Shown: one piece after another, positions 12,001 to 24,000 of the stretch
Layout of the letters: the number at the start of each line of letters is the position of its first letter
Numbering within the stretch: the stretch's first letter is position 1
NCBI GenBank assembly: GCA_026874595.1
Contig: CM049306.1
Location: 42,408,019-42,472,018 of the forward strand
Reading direction: 5' to 3'
DNA: 64,000 nt
From: Sipunculus nudus
Taxonomy: Eukaryota > Annelida > Sipuncula > Golfingiida > Sipunculidae
Notes under the pieces: generated by a model
The model's input: only the letters and a program-made list of their open reading frames with translations
What the model was told of the DNA's origin: nothing
The model's database searches: none
Program-made: the position numbers and the translations under genes

Positions 12001-15000
12001 TGAGAAGTGGACAAAAAATCATAATTTACAATCTCAACCCATCACAGGAAGGAAGATGGGGGTCCATGTGGCAATCATTACAAATTTGATACAGCCTCTG
12101 CCAGATTTGCTTCAGCCTTTAACTGTACCCATAAAACAGGAGCTATCTTCCCACTGGGGGTCTTAACTTGCCTATTGACACCTTCTGTTGTAGTCTATTA
12201 TCCACGTGTCCACCCATTATTCAAGATTAAATGAAAAAACAAAACCCTCGGCGCTTTTTGCCATCTGCAGACTGCATCTGGTAAATGAATGTCGTTCCCG
12301 CCGGTGTCGTTCATTTGAGAACAGGTAAATGTGCTGTCACAACTACATCATAATAGCCCTCACATGGTTTTCTGCCCCCTAGGGCCCTAGGTTTCTGAGC
12401 CAATTTCAGCTGCGAAATATCTGGCAATTTGTTCACTGAGCAGCCATCATATATTCATAGACACTTCCAAGTCTGAAACTGCATGCATACCAATCAGGGT
12501 AGCCTGCCTTCCAGCACAAAATGATGCTTTGCCATATAAAAGCTTCACCTGTACCCATCTGGAATATTCTACAACTTGCATTTAATGTTTATTCATGCAC
12601 TTTTTTCCCCTTCAAACTATATATCATTAAGGCTCCCGTAGGGCTCTCTTTAATGGACTAATGTCCTTCTTATTAATGATAATAACAAATATTAACATCA
12701 GAGCAAACAGGAAGTGAGCTTGTAAAGGGGGAAAAGAGTAACAACCTTTTTCTGCATGTTTAATCATCTTCAAAGAGCTACACATCAAAGAAGACTATCT
12801 GAGTCAACAATTAAAGATCACAGGATACAGTAACCCCCAAATTAGCTGCTGCAGGTATCTGAGGTCACAAGCAAAGGTAAATAGAATCAATGACAACAGG
12901 TACACTAAATAAAGGTTAACCAGAAAATTAGATCTATAGACGGGACTTTAACTAACAAAGACACAACTAGCCCACTGAAGCAACCACAGGAAGAGGACCA
13001 GCACTGGAAATAGGAAATCAAAAACAATTTTTTTTACATTTTAGCCCAAAAATTATGCATAAAGCAAACTGAACATTCACCTGTATGAAAGACTGGGAAA
13101 TGCCTTTAATATGGGACATTACTGTGAAACATCTGGAATTTTAATATAATTTAATAGCTAGCATTCTTAGTTTATATGATCTGATAATCAAAGGAGGGGA
13201 AATACAGTGGCTCCCTCTAGGAGTAACTACTATTAACCATGATATTACCTCTGCATATATGATTTACATTTACCATAGATACTGTGGCTGGCTTTATTTT
13301 CGCGAGGCTAAAATTTCACCAATTCTTCATTTTGAACAAATCACAGGGGTTTCATTTTATGTGATTGCAAACAGAACCTTTAAAATCTAAGTATTGCAGG
13401 ATATGTATTGATATTAAGTTTAGTAAAAAATCCTACAATACCTAATTTCTGGTTCAGTCATTAAATAATGGCTGGTATTACACAGACCAGTATCACAGTC
13501 TGTGTGTATGGATAATGCATTGGCCAGTTTCAAAACAAGGCACAAATTATTTGCTGATGAGGTTGTTTTCAGAGGTCATCTTAGTTGATGCGGCATCTTA
13601 TTCCCAGGGTGTCATATTCGCGATTATTTCACATTCACAAATATTTCGAAATTAAAACCCTCGTGAATAAAAAGGCAACCACAGTAAACTGTGATCCTGT
13701 TTGGTACTTACAGGTTTTGGATCTTGTTGAGACCCCAGAACGCTCCATCCATCAGAGCAGATATATTGTTCTTCCTCAGCTTAAGAATCTGTAGTTTATC
13801 CAGGCCATGGAACGTCAGTCCCTCCACCACTCGAATTTTGTTACGATTGAGCTCCCTGGAAATTAAAAGAGGTCAACTTTTGTTCAAATATATTATTCAT
13901 AGTGTAAGGAAATCAGTTACCAAATGAAGCATGTGCCCTGTATTTGGGTATCACTGACTAATTTATAAATATTCAGGTCTGAATCAATGAACACACTCCC
14001 CGACAGTTAATGTTTTAGCTAGCTCTTACTGGCTTTGGGTGCACAGAAATGTTTTTATTGATAATTGGGCCTTCCATTTTTTAGGGTTTTATGTTCACAC
14101 AATAACTAACTGTGAATGCCACATGCACAATAATATGAATCATTATCTTCCATTTAGTCCACGCTGCTGTTTCATTTTAATAAAGTTCCAAGAAGAAAAT
14201 TCAAGAACAGAAGTTGATGGAATGAAAGTCTGTACTTACAGTTCCTTACAGAATTTGATATACATGGAAAATCATAATCGAGTTTGTAAATATAATATTT
14301 TACAGACAGCAATACTTACAGGTGTTTGAGGTTGGTGAGGTTCCTGAAGACATCCTTGGGAAGGACCTGGAGTTTGTTTTTGCTGAGTTTCAACCATTCC
14401 AGGTTTGTCAAGTTGTCAAGTGACCCTATCTCAAGGCTGATGATCTTGTTATTATTAAGAAACCTGTAATAAAATGTTCATAAACTCTCTAGTACCACTC
14501 TCACATACTTAAGCCAAAATATCGTGATAATATAATGTAATATGGAGCACACAATCAAGCAACAATTACTTCTTTTTAATATTATAATTTAATTTTAGGG
14601 TTTTTTTTAACAGAAATTTGAAAATGATTTTGCAGCAAAAAGAACAGACTGAAATCAGACTTATTCTAAAATGTTCATTTATATCATACTTACAGCTGGT
14701 GCAAACTTGGCATTGCAGGGAATGACCCAGGCAGCATGTCAACGATACGATTGTAATTCAAATCTAACACCCGTAGCTTTGGCAGCCATTCTAGTGATAT
14801 TTTGTTGATGCTATGGATGCGATTATGGTGTCTGGAAAAAAATAATAGTTATTAGGGCGGTAATGATAATCAAGGGTCCTGATAGTACACAATAAAACTT
14901 GAATGGGGATATTAAAATGTTACATTGCAAAAAAAATTGTTCTTGCTCTCTCTATTAATAGACAGTATTCCCGATTCTCATTAATGGCATGATTTAATCA

Positions 15001-18000
15001 CAATCTATATTTTATACAGACTAAGAGCTTACTGTAGAGGTAAACAACAAAGCACAAGCGGGTTAGGAGTGTCATTAGAATTTGATCAGTACAGGACTTC
15101 TCTCCCCCCCCCCCTTCTCTTTTCTTCCCCAACTCTGGCTGACTGAGAACAAACCAGCTGGCTCTAGTCCAATTTCATGAGTGACTGCTTCCTATTTTAT
15201 CAAGCAGTGCCAACAAGCATGTCCACCAGAGCATAACCTAAAGCTGTCAATGTCAATGTACAGGTTACATTCCTGTGGCCCCGAATGTTATGCCTGGCAA
15301 TGGCTAGGCACCTGCTATAGGGAGCAAAATAGCTTACAAACACCTCCGAATAGCGGTGTCTGAGAAAATTATACCTGATTACAGCTCGCCTATACACCGA
15401 GGGTGACTTACGATATGGGACGACAATACAGGCCAATCACCCGTCCCTTGTGCCTCCGCTATACGACAAAATATGGGACCAAGACGCAATTTGTCAGAGT
15501 CCTGACTGATACAGATCTGATGGGTCTGACAAAATCTGATAACACGCCAATATGTCTCCCTCAGCCCTTTACTGATGCTATCGGTCACATGATCAGTCAC
15601 ATGATAGTCAAACCATCGCTTCTCCCAGTATCAGCACTAACCATATAGCATATTGCTGATAAAATCAGAACAATTCAAAGCATTAACTATATGCTAAATC
15701 TAACTGTAATTGAAGATAAAATGTTATTACATTTACAGACAACCCCTGATTCTGGCAATTGTTTGTGAAATACAACATAGAATCATTATTAGGTATAAGA
15801 CACCATCGAAGCCAACATCTATACATTACATACCATTGCGAACAGAATACAAACACAAGTATTGCATATCATTCAACTGTAAACACTGACTGAATCACAC
15901 ATATGAATATACAAAATATATAAAACCTATCCTTATGGGCATCTCTCTGTTACAGACAACTCTAAATTAAGGACACTTGAGACTGTCCAGGTAATAGAAG
16001 ATTTAAAAGTCTGTAACTCTCTAATACAAGCACCTCTCTATTATGGCCAACACCTGTGTCCCTCCAGTGGCGCCTATAGGGAGGTTTCATTGCAGTATAT
16101 AAGGATTTATAAACACCCAGAGACCATTCAAAACTTGGGAATAATCTGTATAAATATAGCAAATACTTACAAGATAAGATGGCTGATGTTGACAGTCTTC
16201 CCAAAGTTCGGGATTTCAGACAGGTGGTTATATGATATTTTTCTACAAGAGGGAATACAAAACAGCTCGGTTATTTCAGAAAAAGAAAAAAATTATGGAA
16301 TAATAAACAGATAATAACAAATACAAAATAATCTTCCATTTATATAAACTCTAAGCCACAATTAAATGATGTTCATACCAGGCATATTCATTTCTCTGTT
16401 GCACTGAAAAGAGTGCTAAACATAAAATCTCACTACATATATAGTGACCTTATAAATGATAAAACTTTTATGTTCATTATAAAGTATATAAGTGCATTTG
16501 TTGAAAAGTGTGTTGACAGAGTATGTCTGAATTAAACAAATCTTATCTTATCATGATCAATTTCATCCTCTTTTATCACAACCACATCACCAATGTTTTA
16601 ACTAATATCCCATAACATCCAAATAAAACCACAACCCACCGCAGTATTTAATCAGTAGTAGAAATCAGTAATGCTAACCACATATATGCAAAATATTCTA
16701 CGATGAGATCTTCTCGCGCAGATTTACAACAAAAGGTTATTTTCAAAATAATACCAATTTCAAAATCAATACTGTTTCTGAGATTTCCATATTCTACACA
16801 ATAATGCCACAGGAAAAACTATTTTTTTAAGCTTAAAACAACATCTGTAACAAAGTAATAGATAGACTTACAGCTGCCTTAGTTTCGGCAAGTGTTGAAA
16901 AATTGAGGTGTTCACAGATTTCAACTGGTTGTTGGTAAGATCACTGCAAAGAATATGAAAGACTGGTATATAACATATATTTTACAAGTATATTTAAAAT
17001 AAAATATATCAATATAAACAATGTGTGTTTTATGCACATTATTATCATTAAAAACATTATACTGTCATACATGTTTTATGGATCTCACATTTATCAAGTG
17101 TCATGTAGCTTGTGTAATAATCCCCATGGTGAAATTTATCAAGTGTATCAAAAGCAAAATTAAAGGCAAATACATAGCCAACCGCAAAACAGACATCAAA
17201 AGGTTTTGTAAAAATTCATGTACCTGTCATTACATATTCATAATCTGGGAAAAACATTGTACATTTTTTGTACATAATTCAATTTTGCCTTGCAGAGGAG
17301 CAAATGCAAAATGAGTACCCTTCACCTACAATAATATGGAACACTTATTCCAAGTTTATATAACTATGTTAACCACAGCAGGACATCCGTGGGGGGTAAA
17401 GATCCTTCTGAGGTCACCTACCACAACAACAAAAATTCCGAATCAACCACAACTGGGGGGTCTTGTATATATATCCCATGTCATATGTTTTGACACTTCA
17501 TTATTAATAACAAACCACTGACACCTATGACAGGACACAGTGGGTTTTGGCTATTTTTTCATAATAATTGTGGGTTTCTGACATTCACTTCCAGGATTTT
17601 TATGGTCAAATTATAGAATATATACATAACTAAACATGACCTCATCACATAGTTATACTGTATGTATCTTCATTTGATAATGAGAAGTCAATGTCAAATT
17701 TTGCAACATGTATTCACTCAAAAGTACCATGATATTTTAGATAGTCAATTTCCAATGATGTTCAGCAGTGAATTTTCACTGACAACATGCTTGTTGACTA
17801 ATCATGAAAGTGAATAATAGTCTCCTAGGGCAGTTAGATCACTGCATTTCTGTTTACTCAGCAATTAAACAACAGCAATCAAGAGCCTATCGTGCACTTT
17901 TCATTAACTTGACACAACAGTATCTCAAAAACCAGCCAGTGCTTTGTTTATCAATGTTTAGATAACAAGGTTCAATAATTTAGATTCATTCCAAAATGAA

Positions 18001-21000
18001 GCCATCTATGAGATTGGGAAACCAAGAGCATAAAACAGCCAATGTGATATAATATAACAAAATGAAGTGGCGCCAAATTTTTCCTACTTGGCAACACTGG
18101 CACAAACATAACTTCAGTCATAATTCTGAAAACAGTGGGTGGAAAAAGTGTAGAGAGACTTGACATGAGTCTTGAGTGATAGAGTCTGTGTCACAGGTGT
18201 GCTCAGAGTGTGTGCGACTTGTCACACTATGGGGACTATACGCCTTATCAAACTTGCTAACAGCATGATCGTTAAGTACAGGTGTGATTTATCAGACAAC
18301 CTGTCACCTCGGGAAACACCTGAGCAACACCTGCCACCAATAAACACCTCTGTTGAACCCTCCCTTACCGGGGTCTTGTCCTTAAAGCTCTCCAGTGGTA
18401 CAAATATTGTACGCTTTATCATGAGGTAGGGTCAGAACACAAACACCACGCACTTTATCATAAGGTGCAGTCAGAACACTAACTACTCTTCAGCTTTCAC
18501 ATATGGTTTCAATTATTTCTTATGATTACCACATGCCAGCTCACACCTCATGTGCAAATGTGACAATACAATCAAACACTTAACCATGTGGGGACACAGT
18601 TCAAACGTGCACGACAGCCTACTGATTACTACATTCTACTAGTCTAAATCAGTCACAGGCAACAATACAGTTGTTATTCCTTAATACCTCTGATTGATAT
18701 TAAAATCAATGCCAGAGGTCGGACAGAATCACTGAATACCAGCTGACTGCTAAACCTGGCACATCATAAGTCAGTCAATGAAATAAAACTGCAGTGATTA
18801 ATGATAATGCATTAATTGCACTCTATATTATTATTTGCCAACGGTAATGCACCTAGCATTAAACAGAAGTTACAGGTCTGCTGAAGGGCATGCATTAAAA
18901 ATTGACAGGTCATAATACTCATTCATTAAATGGAACTAATGATAAAAATTACTAATAAATAATGAAATGTCAGGAAATGCATATATATTTTTTATAATAA
19001 TCATCCATTAGTGAATGGTTGATTTTTAACATAATGCTTGGTGGGCATGTTCATAAGTAACTCGACATACATCCTTTCTCCCTGGCACTTAGAGAGCCAC
19101 TCCTCGACTATTCATCAACTATGGGACCTGATGGCCGGTTTCTATGTTACCATTTCTTAATTCTAGTCGTAATTCAAATCTTGACATTCTATTAAGCAGT
19201 ATAAAGCAAGAGTAGTTCATTCAGTGAGAAATTCAATGGATGGCATTTAAACCTCAAAATCCCTGGGGGGTTTCCACTAATTAAACCGGGCGTTCCCTAA
19301 TCCCACCCACTGCCATAAAACCCCAGCAAGAGGTGGGGTCTTTACACACTCCTGTACCTGAGAGAATACCCCTCCTCATTAAGCCCTCCCATGTGTCAGT
19401 GACTTAATGCTGCCACATTCAAGTGGCTTTGTATTTTCTCCCACCCTGCTTCAAGTATAAGCTTTACAAAGTGTTTCTTACATAACACCAGCTTAGATCC
19501 AGGACCCCAAAATACCTTAGATCAATGCAATATTCATTGTATGACCTAATATGAGTTATGGTGCATTACGACACTGAGTGTGGATACCTATGGTTAGCCT
19601 ACACACTTCAGGTATACTTCTCTCACACCTTAAATCCTGCCTGTACACCAAAGAGAGCAAGGCTATAAGCAGGTTTTGCAATGACAAATTAAGCCCAAGT
19701 AATCAGACAAAAAGCCCAGCAGATCATATATACATAGGTCAATGCAAGTGAGCAATCAAATATTCTGCTATTATTCAAGAGTTTATTTAGTGTCACAAGG
19801 AGAACTCGGGGAGTAATGAGCAGTAAAATCATACATTTTTTTCATTATCTCGCACACCAGTTTGCTCAGTGGATGAAAGTGTGAAGAATTCAAAATCATC
19901 GGAAATGAAACTGTTTTTGCAACACAAACACAGCTTGCAACAGATCAGGGACAACAATTTGGCAGTATTTAGATTTGTTACGCTGGGCAAATTGTGCATG
20001 GTTTAAAATGTATTGGGTGCAGTGGTTTTAATCAGCCCCTGGCACAATATGATGTCCCCTGAACCACGTGTGAAAGACAATTTCTGGAAGAAATGAGCAG
20101 GCAAACAGCTTCAGAACGGCTGAATGAATTAGAGTTTCATTAGACAGTGTTTACCTAGGGAGAACAAATTTACAACATCCTCGCTGCCTAGTATTGTGGC
20201 TGTTCAGTTGCCAAGCCTGCCCCCTTGGTTCTGTTTGCTCGCCCAAAAGGCCTTTGAAACATTTTCTATGTTGCATTCAGCACAAATCTAATACAAAAGC
20301 TGGAGCCTTTGTATGTGCTCCACTTGCATACTATCGCCTCTCCAATGGCGAAGCATACATCAACATGGTGAGAAATAACAGGGAATTGACCGATATAGAA
20401 TAAGCGTTGAACAAAAAAGTAGCACGTTACTTATGGGAGCCCTATCACCTGCAGCTGTGTCAAACAGAGACAAGCACCCACTCGAGGGAGCAAGCATGCA
20501 TGCTTCTTTGTATGGTCAAGAGGGCCTCTGTTAAAAAACCTGGGCCCTTCTGGTCCTGTTTCACCATTTTAGCTGGCCCGCTATTAGAACCAGCAATTTG
20601 GAACAGAGCCGCATTATCTGCCAAGTAGCCCTAGATGTATCTGACAGCGCCATAATGATCAAACCCCCCACCAACAAATGCTTCTCTAACTCTCCACAGG
20701 GGCCTGCTAGTGCCGCCTGAGTGACTGCCATCACCATGGTGATGAGCACAGTAACATTACAATGTGTGTTTGTGAAGATGGGGCCATGCTCTCGGAGGCT
20801 CCGTCACACATTCCTATGCATGATCAAGCATTTCTGTGCGGGACCTACAAAGAAAACGTTTCGACTGCATCAGGACTTTCATTAATTATTGCCCACTGAC
20901 TGAATCCAAGCTGTTACTTCAACGTCTTCTAATTTGGTCTGCAGGAATCTCACTGAATCGGAAGTCCTGCAGCATGGATTAATGTCACAGCTGGTGACCT

Positions 21001-24000
21001 TAGATGTAACTCTACCACACAAGACAGGACGGACCAGATCCTGAGAAAGCCCTCACAAGCACTACCACCCTAATACCCACAAATATGGGGTTTTGATCAT
21101 AACTGAAAAGTACTGAAAAGTACTGAAAATTACTGAAAATTAAATAAAAAATACTTTTCAGAATACTTTTTGGTAGCTATCAAGACCCCAAAAATGAGTA
21201 AACTTCAAATATAAAATTTGACTTTTATGATATGATAGAAAACATATCTTATAGTGCACCATCCCTATGGCATTTTTGTGACATTTTAAAATACATTTTA
21301 TTGATCTTTAACATTATGGTTGTAATTAAATGTTTAGGTTCAGCAAAGCTAACTTTGGCTGCCAACCCTTGATCTATCCAACACAATATAAGAACTTAGG
21401 GTATTGAACGGTTAGTTCCTTTCTTTCCAGCATGGATACAGCCGTACAGGCATTCTGTACCAGTGTTTTGTACGCAACTTGAGAAATTGTGGGCCAGCTC
21501 TTGGTAATCCATCTCTCATCGCCTCTCCGACAACACAAATAGCTGCCAGACACAAACACCACAGCTGACAAGCGACTTTACATCTGTGCTGCCTCCACTG
21601 TAGGCCCCATGTCAGAGTTTACTGGCTAGCTGCATACATCCCAACAGTAATCAAATCTGCACTGACAAAGTTCACAAGGCTTTTTTCCCTGCAAAGCTCC
21701 CCCTCCATGATGTCCCGGGCAAAAACTACCAAATTACTCATACTGCAGTGTGAAGTGCTGAACTGAAATCACCTCATAACTTTAAATTCTCCTGAGGCTG
21801 AGGAACTGATTATTCCCTCATAATCAGAAACTTGCCCCTACCAGATGGTAAAATGGAGACAGGGGAAGAATGACTGGAGTTGCAACTCCCTGTGGAAGCA
21901 CAAGCTGGCACTCAATGTTACAGCAATAAGAGTTACAGAAAACCAGGGCAGAATGCACTTATTATATTCCTGTCTCATGCACCCAAGCAAAGTCTAAAAT
22001 AAAAGGTACACTCGGTGAGTGCGATACCACATGTACTGTCTACCTTAAACAAAGCCGCTGTTATTGCGTTATGGATACATTGATGCAGCTGATCACCTAT
22101 ATAACAAACCCTGTTCACAAAAATTATATGTATAAAATTTATTACTCACAGTTCTTCCAGATCATTCAGTCCTTTAAATGCATCCACGGAGAGTTGTTTG
22201 ATTGCGTTAGATCGGAGATCCCTGTTAGAAAGAAATAAAAGCAAAAATTTACAAAGTGAGTGATAATGGAGCACAGTGGTATTGTTGATATAATGATAAT
22301 TGATACAATCTGTATGATAGGGCTCGTGATAGATTGGTCTGTATGTCAACACAGCTGCTGATGAAACTCGATCATGGAGGTAATTACCACAAGTATATGT
22401 GTGAAATAATGAGCCAAATACCATAATGACTGTATAAAACCACAGGGATGAGCCGACTTTCACACCATCGCTGATGGCCCTGTGATGCTGGTAAGCATCC
22501 ATCTTCCCAGGCATGTAACCCCACGCAAACAGACAAATACCCTATTACAAACAGTTGCAAAACCCAGTCACTGGTCCCTCATCATAATTTCATGACAATT
22601 GCCCGCACAATCCGCAACCAATATCTCTGTGCCTGCTCCAATTATGTGAGCACACCTGGCAATAACATGAGCAATTACTGCTCATTTGAGGCCACAAGCT
22701 CTCTGATGATAGGAAACAACTGGAAGTCATTTATTTACCAACAAAATTATAAGGGTACACAAAATCACTGGAAAACAGGATGTGCTGTTCTATATTAATG
22801 CCAGCCAATATTTATCCTTTTAGTATATACGAATATCAGTCACATAACAAGAGCCAATCTATGGTGATACCTACAACTCAGAACCAGTAAGATAGTAAGA
22901 TTTGATAGTTCATCAACAGTTTGATACATTGCGACACAAAGTCAAATATACCTGTATCATGAGATGCACCTGTATCAAAATATTGATGATACATAACACT
23001 GGTCCAACATAACATTCACCTGGGGGCTGCTAGCATTTGATTCTTTATAATGGTAAAATATAATTAGTAAGAAATATGTCAATAACATGAACAAATGAGG
23101 TCTTAAAATGCAACTACATCTCATCAGTGGGCATATTATTTTGGGTAAATTAAGAGTCAATCTCCTACATAAGTACAAATAAACTATTAATTAAGCCTTA
23201 AACATAAGCATACATGTATGTCTCATTTGCAATCAAATCCGAATCCTTTATGAAGAGCATGGTTATGTAAATTGTTAATTTCTTATATTAAAATGTACTT
23301 TAAAACTGAAAATAACAGTGTTGGTAGTGGTGTTTTACCAGGAATGGCACGAACATGTTGAAAGCAGTTCTGGTTACCCTGTATTTCAAATCAAAATTTA
23401 TATTAATCAATTAATTACTGTCTGAGTCTCTCCCTGACATATATATTTATGTCAATTATCATATGGTCAAATGGCAAGTCAAATCAAATACATCTTAATC
23501 ACCACAAATAGGGTGGCCAATGTGACAGTTTTCTCAATTTAATTTTGCAGTCAACATAAACATGATGCCTTTTAACTACTGTTATGATGCCGAAACATCT
23601 TAGGAGTAAATTGATTATTTGCACCATAAATGTTATATTTAACATTTATAGTCTCATAATCAATACACTTGGGCTGTTTTTCAATCCTATTTCATTGTGA
23701 ACAGGTGACATACTACATTTGTTTTCTGATTATAAAGCAGTTACCAAATATGATATCAAAGCAGCCCCCTCCCTATTTTATCTTAATACACACAGGGTTT
23801 AATACACGGACTAAGTTATATCATTGCTAGTATCATTTCGCTACATTGATTACATCATAAGCAGTGAGTACTCCAGATAGCCTCCTGGGCAGGTGTTAAC
23901 GTGATTGATATTTGATAATGTAACTGATAACATCTTTTCAGGTGTGATAACCATATTTATGTCAACATATCCTGATATTTATTTGCCAGTCCTTGTGCAG

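Larger units (their letters stand above)
16944..22149 (-). other. LRIG intron 2 (5.2 kb)
   Basis: No exon is recognised. Visible structure is an E2-box cluster (18194-18333), an imperfect 38-bp tandem duplication (18413-18482), a CACGTG site at about 20065, a GC-richer block at 20000-21050 and a 10-bp tandem repeat with inverted counterpart (21101-21170). First or second introns of signalling genes often hold enhancers. That is inference only. Confidence 0.65.

Noticed and set aside
15180-15650. Possible extra LRIG exon in intron 4
   Set aside because: Exons 4 and 5 already join in frame at a leucine codon, and no LRR motif is encoded here.
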